In this document: in pieces, positions 27,332 to 36,126 of the stretch | Numbering within the stretch: position 1 is the stretch's first letter | Layout: each line of letters starts with the position of its first letter | Origin: Litorimonas sp964511495 | GTDB taxonomy: Bacteria; Pseudomonadota; Alphaproteobacteria; Caulobacterales; Maricaulaceae | Assembly (NCBI GenBank): GCA_964511495.1 | Contig: CAZEFT010000005.1 | Span: 62,001-126,000, forward strand | Length of the DNA stretch: 64,000 nt | Direction of reading: 5' to 3' | Notes under the pieces: model-generated | What the model was told of the DNA's origin: nothing | Seen by the model: only the letters and a program-made list of their open reading frames with translations | The model's database searches: none | Program-made: the position numbers and the translations under genes

Positions 27332-27912
27332 GAAAGACCTCGGCTTCCGGGCTTAATCGCCGCGATGTTCGCTAGCTCTAAAGGCAAATCATTCGGGTCA
27401 TAGTCCGGGAATTTTCTAGCCGCCAAGCTAATCAAAGGCACACCAATATCAACACTTCCGCCTGAACGATCAAAAAGGCATGCCCCACCAACAACTTTGG
27501 CCCCTGTCTTGTGAATACTATCGATACATTCGCGCGAAGACAGACCTGTTGTGACAATATCCTCAACCATCAAGACTTTTTGCCCCGCCTTCAAAGAAAA
27601 ACCACGGCGTAAGGCAAATTCCCCGTTTTCGCGCTCTGTAAAAATGGACTCTAGCCCCATATGACGGGCTGTTTCATAACCCGGAATCACACCTCCCATA
27701 GCAGGCGCAACGATAATATCGGGTCGTACATCCAGATCGGACTTAACCTTATCTGACAAAGCCTTACAGAGCTTTTCAGTCAAAACCGGATTTTTGAAAA
27801 TCAAAGCTTTTTGCAAAAACACAGAACTGCGCCGTCCCGAAGACAGAATAAAATGGCCTTCCAATAAAGCGCCCGCTTCCCGGAAAACATCCAAGACATC
27901 ATCAGTATTCAT
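27328..27912 (-). CDS. pyrE: Orotate phosphoribosyltransferase
   Basis: 194 residues. It shows the N-terminal GHFILSSGRRSSVFLQK, the conserved APAMGGVIPGYETAR region, and the PRPP loop VLMVEDIVTTGLSSREC. It converts orotate to OMP in de novo pyrimidine synthesis. It sits 11 bases after rsh and overlaps pdxJ. This is de novo synthesis; the salvage enzymes are grouped in the 50-63 kb region. Confidence 0.94.
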   Translation of the reverse strand: MNTDDVLDVFREAGALLEGHFILSSGRRSSVFLQKALIFKNPVLTEKLCKALSDKVKSDLDVRPDIIVAPAMGGVIPGYETARHMGLESIFTERENGEFALRRGFSLKAGQKVLMVEDIVTTGLSSRECIDSIHKTGAKVVGGACLFDRSGGSVDIGVPLISLAARKFPDYDPNDLPLELANIAAIKPGSRGLS

Positions 27913-27923
27913 AAACCGTCTCG

Positions 27924-30113
27924 TTAATTGCCGGTGAGGAGTTCACCATGTGAGCGTTCAGCGGCTATCACATAGGCACTGGTACGCAAAGCTGCAATGA
28001 TTTGTATAAGGTGTCGATTGTCGCGCACCTCAACATCCATAACCATATCAAAAGATACAGAGCTTCGTTTTAGGGTTTTAATGTTCACTAAATTGCCATC
28101 AGCTTCACCGATTAAACGGGTTAGGTCGGCCAAAGCCCCGGGAACATGTTCCACTGTCATAGTAATCCGCGCAACGGCAGAAGACTGTTTCGCATTGCGA
28201 CGCCACCCCAAATCCAACCATTGATCCGGATGAATATCAGTTGAGGACAAAACATCACAATCAATCGTATGAATATGTATGCCGCCTTTATCATCGCTGA
28301 CATTTTGTAGACCAACAATCCGATCTCCCGGAATTGGTGAACAACAATTGGAAAAGTGCAGGCTTACACCTTGTCTGAGCCCATCTCCCTTTACGTAGAG
28401 GCGCGCTGTCTCATCTTCGATAACGTCACGACGTCGCATTTCGAGAGGTAGTGCCTCTTCTTTGCGCGCGGGGAAAACCCATTCCATAAATTGAACGAGC
28501 GATAACTGCCCTCGGCCCAGGGCTTCGAACATCTCATCAACATCGTCCATATTGGCGCGCTTTACCGCGTCCTGCATTAGTGCATCGGAGAATCCTAACT
28601 TTTCCCGCGCAAAAGCGTGTTTGGCCAATAACTCCCCAGTTCGCGTAAACTCTTCTGCTTCTCCAGTTTTGGTCAAGCGACGTAAAGCGGAACGGGCTTT
28701 ACCTGTAACGACGAGCCCTTCCCATCCTGAAACAGCCTCGGCATCCCCCCCTCGAATGATTTTAACGACATCACCATTCCTAAGTGGGGCACGCAGTGGA
28801 TGCTTTTTTCCATTCACAATGGCACCAATGCATGTGTCCCCTACCTTCGTATGCACCGCATAGGCAAAATCCAAAGGCATAGCGCCACGGGGGAGTGGAA
28901 TAAGGTCGCCCTTAGGGGTGAATGTGAAAACTTTATCCGTGAACATTTCCAGCTTGGCATGTTCAAGAAACTCATCGGCATCTCCGCTTTGCTCCATAAT
29001 TTCGACCAAAGGCCGAATACGCTTCAAGGGATCTGATCCACTCGCCTCTGCACGTTCCGGATCATAGCCATAGCTCTGGTCTTTATAAGCCCAATGCGCG
29101 GCGACACCTCTTTCAGCAATATCTTCCATGCGCTCGGTTCGAATTTGAATCTCCACACGTCGGTTATCAGGCGTCCGGATTGTTGTGTGTAGAGATTGGT
29201 AGCCATTCGGTTTGGGAACAGAAATAAAGTCGCGGAAACGGCTTGGAACCGCACGATATGCATTATGAAGTAGATAAAGGGCTTCATAACAATCTTTGCG
29301 ATGTTCTACGATAATCCGGAAGGCATAGAGATCTGCAACATCTTCAAAACTAATATTTTGACGTTGGAGTTTGCGCCAAACAGCATAGGCGCGTTTTTCC
29401 CGACCATAAATCCTGGCCTGCAAACCGTAACGATCAAAATGATTGCGAAGGGCTGTTGAAATTTCCGAGATCGCCTCTCCTTGTTCCTGACGCCAATCAT
29501 CTAAGCGTTTTTCAATAGACTCAAAAGCCGAAGGGTTGATGTATTGGAAAGACAAGTCCTCCAATTCGGTGCAAATTTTGTCCATCCCGACCCGTCTTGC
29601 CAAAGGCGCATAAATCTCAAGCGTCTCGCGTGCAATACGGCGACGCGACTCTGGTTTAGGGTGGAAATTCAAGGTGCGCATATTGTGAAGGCGGTCACAA
29701 AGTTTTACCAATAAAACGCGCACGTCTTTGCTCATGGCCAAGACAAATTTTTGGAAATTTTCTGCCTGTTGCTGCTCCCTCGTCGCATTTTTCAACTTGA
29801 GCTGCCCGAGCTTTGTTACCCCATCGACCAGGTCAGCTATTTCAGGGGTGAACTCCTCAGCCAACTCTTCATAAGTCGTTTCAGTATCTTCCAAAACATC
29901 GTGGAGTAAAGCTGTGCAAATTGTGGCCACATCCAAATTCAAATCTGCCAATATACCAGCAACTTCAATAGGGTGGGCGTAATAGGGGTCCCCCGAATGA
30001 CGCTTTTGTTCGCCATGTGCTTTCACTGAAAAAACATAGGCCTTATTCAATAGAGCTTCATTGACAGAGGGGTCGTAATTCCGCACCCGTTCAACCAATT
30101 CAAACTGCCGCAA
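27924..30113 (-). CDS. rsh: Bifunctional (p)ppGpp synthetase/hydrolase Rsh
   Basis: About 729 residues. Order: HD hydrolase domain (HSGDPYYAHPIEVAGILA, then ALLHDVLEDTETTYEEL), RelA/SpoT synthetase domain (RIYGREKRAYAVWRKLQ, DLYAFRIIVE, PKPNGYQSLHTTIRTP), TGS domain (VFTFTPKGDLIPLPRGAMPL), a zinc-finger-like segment (FSNCCSPIPGDRIVG) and a C-terminal ACT domain. The intact HD motif supports hydrolase as well as synthetase activity. The open frame reaches 30239, but that codon lies in the T-tract of the rpoZ terminator. TTG at 30113 gives the family N-terminus LRQFELVERVRNYDP; GTG at 30167 is an alternative. Confidence 0.9.
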   Translation of the reverse strand: MRQFELVERVRNYDPSVNEALLNKAYVFSVKAHGEQKRHSGDPYYAHPIEVAGILADLNLDVATICTALLHDVLEDTETTYEELAEEFTPEIADLVDGVTKLGQLKLKNATREQQQAENFQKFVLAMSKDVRVLLVKLCDRLHNMRTLNFHPKPESRRRIARETLEIYAPLARRVGMDKICTELEDLSFQYINPSAFESIEKRLDDWRQEQGEAISEISTALRNHFDRYGLQARIYGREKRAYAVWRKLQRQNISFEDVADLYAFRIIVEHRKDCYEALYLLHNAYRAVPSRFRDFISVPKPNGYQSLHTTIRTPDNRRVEIQIRTERMEDIAERGVAAHWAYKDQSYGYDPERAEASGSDPLKRIRPLVEIMEQSGDADEFLEHAKLEMFTDKVFTFTPKGDLIPLPRGAMPLDFAYAVHTKVGDTCIGAIVNGKKHPLRAPLRNGDVVKIIRGGDAEAVSGWEGLVVTGKARSALRRLTKTGEAEEFTRTGELLAKHAFAREKLGFSDALMQDAVKRANMDDVDEMFEALGRGQLSLVQFMEWVFPARKEEALPLEMRRRDVIEDETARLYVKGDGLRQGVSLHFSNCCSPIPGDRIVGLQNVSDDKGGIHIHTIDCDVLSSTDIHPDQWLDLGWRRNAKQSSAVARITMTVEHVPGALADLTRLIGEADGNLVNIKTLKRSSVSFDMVMDVEVRDNRHLIQIIAALRTSAYVIAAERSHGELLTGN

Positions 30114-30237
30114 ATATGTGACAGGCTTTTTGGTAGGTTCGTCGTTTATTTCGAGCGGTTTATTCACACCATGAGCATAACAAGAATGCGGGTTTGAGCA
30201 ATCCAAAACTACCGATAAAGCTTTGTTGTCTGAACAC

Positions 30238-30261
30238 AAAAAAACCGCCTTAGAGGCGGTT
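30238..30261 (-). terminator. Rho-independent terminator after rpoZ
   Basis: On the reverse strand AACCGCCT, loop CTA, AGGCGGTT forms an 8-base-pair GC-rich stem followed at once by a run of T. It lies 24 bases after the rpoZ stop and before rsh, so it should cut or attenuate read-through from rpoZ into rsh. Confidence 0.8.
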
Positions 30262-30284
30262 AATTCAAAGACTCTATTTTTGAT

Positions 30285-30656
30285 TTAGAAGCGTGAAGAA
30301 CTGTCATTGTCGCGGTCACCCTGGAGTGCGCGCATCAAATCAGATTCGCTCATCTCGGCTTGTTGAGTTTCGCCGTGACCGATTGCCAATACAGGAGCAT
30401 CTTCATCCTCTTCCGGCAGATCATCATCAAAGATAACACGCTGAAGGCCGACAACGAGGCTCTCGCGCAGCTCTTCCATGTCTAATGTTTCGTCAGCGAG
30501 TTCACGCAAAGCAACAACAGGTGTTTTATCATTATCACGATCTACTGTGAGGGCTGAACCCGCTGCGATATTGCGCGAGCGATGGGCAGCTAAGAGAACC
30601 AAATCAAAACGATTCGGAACTTTTTCAATACAATCTTCAACGGTAACGCGCGCCAT
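30285..30656 (-). CDS. rpoZ: RNA polymerase omega subunit
   Basis: 123 residues. The N-terminus MARVTVEDCIEKVPNRFDLV and the segment LLAAHRSRNIAAGSALTVDRDNDKTPVVALREL are diagnostic of omega, including the RARQ-like ALREL helix. The acidic C-terminal tail (DDLPEEDEDAPVLA) is typical of alphaproteobacterial omega. AGGA precedes the start. In this group rpoZ is next to rsh, and omega has a known role in ppGpp response. Confidence 0.95.
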   Translation of the reverse strand: MARVTVEDCIEKVPNRFDLVLLAAHRSRNIAAGSALTVDRDNDKTPVVALRELADETLDMEELRESLVVGLQRVIFDDDLPEEDEDAPVLAIGHGETQQAEMSESDLMRALQGDRDNDSSSRF

Positions 30657-30745
30657 AGGGGCTTCCTGTCAGTCAGAGTGAGGCTGAAACTAGCTCTAAA
30701 GCGGGTGCTATATCGTCACAGACCGCAAAACGCAAGTCAGAGAAT

Positions 30746-31279
30746 TCAGTCTAATCGCTCTAAATCCAGCCATTCTCGTTGGATAATGTGATGTGCCATA
30801 ACATCATCATATTGCAACCATGATAAAGCCTCTAATACGGGTGCTTGAGTGATCGGGTGCCGCCAATCCGGCGCGATCTCAAGTAATGGCAAAAGAACAA
30901 AAGGACGCCCCATCATTCTCGGATGCGGCAAGACAATTCGCTCTTCTTTTACCTGACCTTTGTAATCTACAATATCTAAATCTAATGGGCGAGGCGCATT
31001 CAATTGTGTCCGTTCGCGACCATATTGCGCTTCAATGATATGAAGGCGTTTGAGCAAAGCAATAGGGCCCAAGTCACTGCTCACACTAATAACGGCATTC
31101 ACGTAATCAGGATGTCCCTGCCCCTTTGGCCAGGCGGGACTGTGCCATAGAGAGGACGTTTTTATAACTTCTATGCCAGATGTCGCTATATCAGAAATTG
31201 CCGAAACGAAATTCTTTTTCGGGTTGGACAAATTGGCTCCGAGAGCGATATAGATTGGTGACATTTTCAACTCAGTCAT
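30746..31279 (-). CDS. folK: 6-hydroxymethyl-7,8-dihydropterin pyrophosphokinase
   Basis: 177 residues. HPPK motifs are YIALGANLSNPKKNF, TSSLWHSPAWPKGQGHPDYV and APRPLDLDIVDYKG, followed by LPHPRMMGRPFVLLPL. It transfers pyrophosphate from ATP to the pterin in folate synthesis. Two starts are possible, ATG at 31279 and ATG at 31264 (MSPIYIALGANL); neither has a strong ribosome-binding site. Divergent from the NYN gene with only 18 bases between starts. Confidence 0.93.
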   Translation of the reverse strand: MTELKMSPIYIALGANLSNPKKNFVSAISDIATSGIEVIKTSSLWHSPAWPKGQGHPDYVNAVISVSSDLGPIALLKRLHIIEAQYGRERTQLNAPRPLDLDIVDYKGQVKEERIVLPHPRMMGRPFVLLPLLEIAPDWRHPITQAPVLEALSWLQYDDVMAHHIIQREWLDLERLD

Positions 31280-31297
31280 TTTTGAACCACTATATTT

Positions 31298-31891
31298 ATG
31301 GCCTTTTACCCGGACGAACGTCTTGCTCTCTTTATTGACGGCTCTAACTTATACTCAACGGTTAAGATGCTTGACTATGACATTGATTACCAAAAACTGT
31401 TAGAGCTTTTTAAAGGCAAAAGCCGACTCATTCAGGCGCGCTATTATACGGCACTTTTAGAGCATGATGATTATGCTCCTATCCGACCACTGATTGATTG
31501 GTTGGATTATAACGGTTTCAATATCGTCACGAAACCCGCCAAAAGACAGATTGATCGAGATGGGCGCAGCCGTGTGAAAGGCAATATGGACATTGAAATC
31601 GCCGTCGACATGATTCAACTCGCACCTCATATCGACCATATGGTTTTAGTTTCGGGCGATGGTGATTTTTGCGCCGCCATTGACGCGGTTCAAAAACAAG
31701 GTGTCCGCGTGAGTGTTTTATCGACACTCCGTTCAAAGCCTCCCATGTTGGCTGATGAATTACGGCGGCAAGCCAATGACATTATTGAGCTTGCAGATAT
31801 GGAAGCCATCATCGGACGACCAAAGCGAGATTACGGTCATTACGAACATGATGAAGACAGCGATTACAATGATATAGATGAGGATAGATAG
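31298..31891 (+). CDS. NYN domain (LabA/DUF88-like) predicted ribonuclease
   Basis: 197 residues with a PIN-like NYN fold. The acidic positions are RLALFIDGSNLYSTV, GNMDIEIAVDMIQL and MVLVSGDGDFCAAIDAV, the set expected for metal-dependent RNase activity. The C-terminal tail is acidic (HYEHDEDSDYNDIDED). The family is widespread in alphaproteobacteria beside rpoZ/rsh or smpB; the RNA target is unknown. The glycosylase gene starts 2 bases after its stop. Confidence 0.85.
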   Translation: MAFYPDERLALFIDGSNLYSTVKMLDYDIDYQKLLELFKGKSRLIQARYYTALLEHDDYAPIRPLIDWLDYNGFNIVTKPAKRQIDRDGRSRVKGNMDIEIAVDMIQLAPHIDHMVLVSGDGDFCAAIDAVQKQGVRVSVLSTLRSKPPMLADELRRQANDIIELADMEAIIGRPKRDYGHYEHDEDSDYNDIDEDR

Positions 31892-31893
31892 TC

Positions 31894-32556
31894 ATGGTCG
31901 AGACACTCATCACTGAACCACCTTATAACTGCGAGCGCTGTCCCCGACTTCGCAATTTCATTCTTGAAAATCGTGAAACATATCCAGATTTTTTCAATGG
32001 CCCCGTTCCGAGCTTTGGCTCTCAGGACGCAGAGCTACTTATCATCGGATTGGCCCCCGGTTTAAAAGGAGCTAACGCCACAGGTCGGCCTTTCACAGGG
32101 GATTATGCAGGAGATTTACTTTATAAGGCTTTGGCAGAATTCGACTTTTCTAATGGTAAGTATGACGGGCATGCCAAAGACGGGCTCCATCTTAATCGCG
32201 CAATGATTACAAATGCTGTTCGTTGCGTGCCCCCACAGAACAAACCCGTTGGTGCAGAAATCAACACATGTCGGGATTATCTGGTCGCACAAATCAAAGC
32301 CTTACCAAATTTAAAAGCTCTACTTTGTCTTGGAAAAATTAGCCATGACAGCACGATACGCAGCCTCGGCCTGCGCCTTAAAGACTTCCCATTCGGACAT
32401 AATGTTTCTTATGACGTTGGTGAGGGTGAAGTCGGCGGTAATTTCACACTGTTTTCAAGTTATCATTGCTCGCGTTACAACACGAATACCCGACGTTTGA
32501 CCGAAGAGATGTTCTTTGACGTGTTCGCCAATATTCGCTCACATATTGACGAATAA
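31894..32556 (+). CDS. Uracil-DNA glycosylase, family 5 (UdgB type)
   Basis: 220 residues. An iron-sulfur CxxC opens the protein (YNCERCPRLRNF); two more cysteines lie in AVRCVPPQNKP and NTCRDYL. Motif A reads GLAPGLKGANATGRPFTGD, the family-5 pattern that lacks the polar catalytic residue of other UDGs. Motif B is SYHCSRYNTNTRRLT. Such enzymes excise uracil, and often hypoxanthine or xanthine, from DNA. The start has GAGGA overlapping the end of the NYN gene, suggesting co-translation. Confidence 0.88.
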   Translation: MVETLITEPPYNCERCPRLRNFILENRETYPDFFNGPVPSFGSQDAELLIIGLAPGLKGANATGRPFTGDYAGDLLYKALAEFDFSNGKYDGHAKDGLHLNRAMITNAVRCVPPQNKPVGAEINTCRDYLVAQIKALPNLKALLCLGKISHDSTIRSLGLRLKDFPFGHNVSYDVGEGEVGGNFTLFSSYHCSRYNTNTRRLTEEMFFDVFANIRSHIDE

Positions 32557-32583
32557 TCTCAATGCCACGCCCCGGATGAGCCG

Positions 32584-33060
32584 CTAACTCCGCTCTCTCA
32601 TCAAGCGGGCTTTCTGTTTCTGCCAGTCGCGGTTTTTCTGGGTCTGACGCTTATCATAATGCTGCTTACCCGTACCTACGCCGATGAGAACTTTGGCGTG
32701 ACCAGATTTGTTGAAATAAAGTTTCAAAGGCACGACCGTGCGGCCTTTACGTTTAGTTTCTCCAAGTAAAACATTGATTTCCCGACGCTTTAACAAGAGT
32801 TTGCGAGGGCGGGTCGGATTGTGGTTAAATTGGCTGGCAGGCTCATAAATGGGAATATTCGCATTGACGAGCCAAGCTTCGTTCCCCTCAACACTGACGT
32901 AGGCCTCGGCTATATTGGCTTTACCCAAGCGCAGAGATTTAACCTCCGTCCCGACCAATTGAATGCCCGCCTCAAGATTATCCTCAATCGCATAATTATA
33001 CCGCGCCTTACGATTTTCAGCGATCTGAGTTTTACTTATGCTGTCTTTAGGTTTCGCCAT
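32584..33060 (-). CDS. smpB: SsrA-binding protein SmpB
   Basis: 158 residues. Family motifs are AENRKARYNYAIEDNLEAGI, GTEVKSLRLGKANIAEAYV, and the basic tail GKQHYDKRQTQKNRDWQKQ. SmpB guides tmRNA into stalled ribosomes for trans-translation. The tmRNA gene was not found in the window. It follows dapA by 15 bases. Confidence 0.96.
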   Translation of the reverse strand: MAKPKDSISKTQIAENRKARYNYAIEDNLEAGIQLVGTEVKSLRLGKANIAEAYVSVEGNEAWLVNANIPIYEPASQFNHNPTRPRKLLLKRREINVLLGETKRKGRTVVPLKLYFNKSGHAKVLIGVGTGKQHYDKRQTQKNRDWQKQKARLMRERS

Positions 33061-33075
33061 TGCGATAAAACGCCT

Positions 33076-33951
33076 TTAAAATTCAAGTCCCGCACGCCTC
33101 ATTGCGCTTTCGACCGCGGATTTAGTTTCATCCGTACAGGGAATAATCGGCAAACGCACACTCGGTTCCATTTTATTCAAAAGATATAAAGCATATTTGG
33201 CCGGGCTCGGGCTTGGACAAAGGAATAAATCTTTGTGCAAACGATCCAACTTCGCGTTCAACTTTTTGGCCGTATCAAAATCTCTACTCAACATGGCATT
33301 ATGAAAATCTGAATAGGCTTTAGGAGCGATATTCGACCCAACGGAAATAGCGCCTCTACCGCCATGAACACTATGCCCGAGTGACGTTCCGTCATCGCCC
33401 GAAAGTTGAACAAAATCTTCACCACAGAGATCAATCAAATCCTGAACCCGAGACACATCCCCTGTGGCATCCTTACAACCAATCACGTTCGGCAATGTTG
33501 CCAGACGCCCCATTGTTTCGTTAGTGATATCAACAACACTCCGGCCAGGAATATTATAGACCACGATCGGAATGTCGACGGCATCGGAAATGGCTTTGAA
33601 ATGCTGATAGATACCCTCTTGGTTGGGTTTGTTATAGTAAGGCGTGACAACAAGCGCCGCATCAGCCCCTTCTTCTTTGGCATGACGGGCATAATCTATC
33701 GAAACGCGTGTCTCATTTGATCCTGCCCCCGCAATCACAGGAACCCGCCCATCAGCGGCCTCAACACACAAAGCGATCACGCGTCGATGTTCTTTATCAG
33801 ACAAAGTGGCCGACTCGCCTGTCGTACCACAGGGCACAAGACCATGCGTTCCGCTCTCAATTTGCCAATTTACAAAATTTTGGAAAGATTTTTCGTCAAT
33901 TTGCCCATTTTTGAAGGGCGTTACCAAGGCTGTTATAGACCCTTTAATCAT
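33076..33951 (-). CDS. dapA: 4-hydroxy-tetrahydrodipicolinate synthase
   Basis: 291 residues. It shows GLVPCGTTGESATLSDKEH, VVYNIPGRSVVDI with the active-site tyrosine, and the Schiff-base lysine in VIGCKDATGDVSRVQDL. It condenses pyruvate with aspartate semialdehyde in lysine and diaminopimelate synthesis, so it also feeds peptidoglycan. It is divergent from a lytic transglycosylase and followed by smpB, the usual alphaproteobacterial arrangement. Confidence 0.96.
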   Translation of the reverse strand: MIKGSITALVTPFKNGQIDEKSFQNFVNWQIESGTHGLVPCGTTGESATLSDKEHRRVIALCVEAADGRVPVIAGAGSNETRVSIDYARHAKEEGADAALVVTPYYNKPNQEGIYQHFKAISDAVDIPIVVYNIPGRSVVDITNETMGRLATLPNVIGCKDATGDVSRVQDLIDLCGEDFVQLSGDDGTSLGHSVHGGRGAISVGSNIAPKAYSDFHNAMLSRDFDTAKKLNAKLDRLHKDLFLCPSPSPAKYALYLLNKMEPSVRLPIIPCTDETKSAVESAMRRAGLEF

Positions 33952-34004
33952 CTTGTACTTTCATGTAGCCAACGAATCACTTCTAGCGAAACGTGTAGGA
34001 ATTA

Positions 34005-36110
34005 ATGCGGATAATAAAGACGCCTCATAACGGTCATTTATACTATCAAGCAAGTCTTGCTTTTACCTCACGTGTAGCAGCAATCAAATCCCTATATTTA
34101 AAACTCGTCGGAATTATGACGATCTGCATTTTCGCACTCTGTGAAGTGGCCTTTGCGATCGACGTCCCCTCCCCACGTATCAAACCTGCTCCGCCGGCCT
34201 TGTCGCAACACCTAAACGATTCTGATGCTCGAGATTTACGCAAAGCAATTGCAGCGTCCAAACGAGGGAGTTGGTCTGAGTATCAACGCCTTCATGACCG
34301 TGTTCGTGATCCTTTAGCAAAAGACCTCCTTACATGGATTAGAGCCACAAAAGATCACAATGCGCCTCAAGCCATTTTAACGAAAGCGGCCCATAATCTT
34401 TCGGATTGGCCGCGGCAAACAACCATAAGAGCCAAGGCAGAAGCCAATCTATTTGACAGACCACCAGCCGTCCGTCAGGTCGTGGCGTGGTTTGAAAATC
34501 AAGAACCCGTCTCCGGAGAAGGTCGTGCTGCTTTAGCACGCGCCCATTACGCTTTAGGCAATAACGAAATTGCCGATATGTGGTTACGATCTGCTTGGCG
34601 CGAATCTAAACTGACACGAGATCGACAGAAAACAGTTTTTCGAGAGTTTAAATCGAAACTAACCCGTGATGATCATGCTATGCGCGCTGATCATCTCATA
34701 TGGAACGGGCGGCGACACTTCACAAAGGCGCAAGCCCTTTTACCTCTCATGGCTTCAGATGAACGCAAGCTTATGAATGCCCGTCTCCGTGTCGGCGCAA
34801 ATCGTTCTGGTATGGATGCCGCCGTGAATGCTGTCCCTGCCAAATATAAGGCTGACACCGGCCTCTTATTCGAAAGAGCCAAATGGCGGCGCAAAAAGAA
34901 AACAAAAAAATACGCCCTGCCCGTTTACAAAGATGTGAAAGCGGCCCCGCAAAGTGAAATGGGGCGCGAAGCTTTATGGCGCGAAGAGAAGCTCATGGCC
35001 TATTGGTTGATCAGCGAAAAGCGTTATCAAGACGCCTATCACCTGACGTTAAACCATGGTTTTGAACGCGGAACGGAATTTGCAGAAGCCGAGTTCCTTG
35101 CAGGATGGCTTGCCCTCCGTAAACTCAATAACCGTCAGGCGGCAGAACAGCACTTCCGCAAATTGGCGGAGGCGGTATCGACACCTGTGTCCCTTTCGAG
35201 AGGTTATTATTGGCTGGCCCGCTCACAATCAGGCCCCGAACGGCTGCAATCTTTTCAACGGGCCGCGCAATATCCGAACACGTTTTACGGCCAAATGGCG
35301 ATGACTGAGTTAAATGACGGTATTCCATTACTCGTATTACCCTCCGAGGCTTCTTATGGCACGGCTCTGGCGCAATTAAGCGCAGATAGGCGTGTCAAAG
35401 CGATGAAACTTCTCGCGGAAGCTGGCGATGAACGCCTTTATTCACAATTCTCATTTTATTTAGATGATGTTTTGGAACGCCCGGAAGATTTGTCAGCTCT
35501 GGCGCGAATTGCCAAAGATTACGGCTATATGCGTCCATCCCTTCGCGCAGCAAAACAAGCGGGGCGTTTCCAAACAATGTTGACGGACTCAGGCTATCCT
35601 ATTGTCCAAGTCATCGAAAATATGCCCGACACATTTGAGAAGGCTTTCGTTTACGCCATTGCCCGACAGGAGACCGAATTCGAAACAAATGCCGTTAGTT
35701 CTGCTCGCGCTTACGGCCTGATGCAGATGATTAACGCAACAGCGAAATATACGGCCAGAAAACATCGCATCGCCTATAGTCAATCCCGTCTTCTCAGCGA
35801 TGCCGATTATGCGGCAACATTGGGGGCACATCACCTAAATGACCTGCTCGAACAGTGGGATGGTTCGTATATTTTGGCTGCCGTATCTTATAATGCAGGG
35901 CCGCATCGCGCGAAACAATGGATACAAAAATATGGTGACCCCCGAACAGGTGAGATTGACCCTATTGATTGGATTGAGTCGACCCCGTTTTCTGAAACAA
36001 GGAATTACGTCCAACGTGTTATGGAAAATATGCAGGTCTATCGCGCCCGTCGGAATGGCAATATTCACCCTCTCAATATCGAACGTGATTTGCGATACGG
36101 GCAACAATAA
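34005..36110 (+). CDS. Soluble lytic murein transglycosylase (Slt family)
   Basis: 701 residues. A signal-like segment (about residues 30-50, CIFALCEVAFA) precedes an alpha-helical superhelix of repeats. The C-terminal SLT domain has the catalytic Glu in YAIARQETEFETNAVSSARA, then YGLMQMINATAKYTARKH and YILAAVSYNAGPHRAKQW. It cleaves the MurNAc-GlcNAc bond in the periplasm to form anhydromuropeptides. The ATG at 34005 is supported by TAGGA close upstream; the N-region before the hydrophobic stretch is long, so a later ATG at 34116 is possible. Confidence 0.9.
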   Translation: MRIIKTPHNGHLYYQASLAFTSRVAAIKSLYLKLVGIMTICIFALCEVAFAIDVPSPRIKPAPPALSQHLNDSDARDLRKAIAASKRGSWSEYQRLHDRVRDPLAKDLLTWIRATKDHNAPQAILTKAAHNLSDWPRQTTIRAKAEANLFDRPPAVRQVVAWFENQEPVSGEGRAALARAHYALGNNEIADMWLRSAWRESKLTRDRQKTVFREFKSKLTRDDHAMRADHLIWNGRRHFTKAQALLPLMASDERKLMNARLRVGANRSGMDAAVNAVPAKYKADTGLLFERAKWRRKKKTKKYALPVYKDVKAAPQSEMGREALWREEKLMAYWLISEKRYQDAYHLTLNHGFERGTEFAEAEFLAGWLALRKLNNRQAAEQHFRKLAEAVSTPVSLSRGYYWLARSQSGPERLQSFQRAAQYPNTFYGQMAMTELNDGIPLLVLPSEASYGTALAQLSADRRVKAMKLLAEAGDERLYSQFSFYLDDVLERPEDLSALARIAKDYGYMRPSLRAAKQAGRFQTMLTDSGYPIVQVIENMPDTFEKAFVYAIARQETEFETNAVSSARAYGLMQMINATAKYTARKHRIAYSQSRLLSDADYAATLGAHHLNDLLEQWDGSYILAAVSYNAGPHRAKQWIQKYGDPRTGEIDPIDWIESTPFSETRNYVQRVMENMQVYRARRNGNIHPLNIERDLRYGQQ

Positions 36111-36126
36111 AAACGGCTTCAAATCG

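Noticed and set aside
30114..30239. N-terminal extension of Rsh to 30239
   Set aside because: The start codon would fall in the T-tract of the rpoZ terminator and the added residues do not look like Rsh.
32557..33075. tmRNA gene next to smpB
   Set aside because: Flanking gaps are under 30 bases; no tRNA-like ends or tag frame present.
34046..34261. Reverse-strand open frames over slt, putA, era and other long genes
   Set aside because: They are complementary-strand shadows of strongly recognised proteins, with no domain signal of their own.
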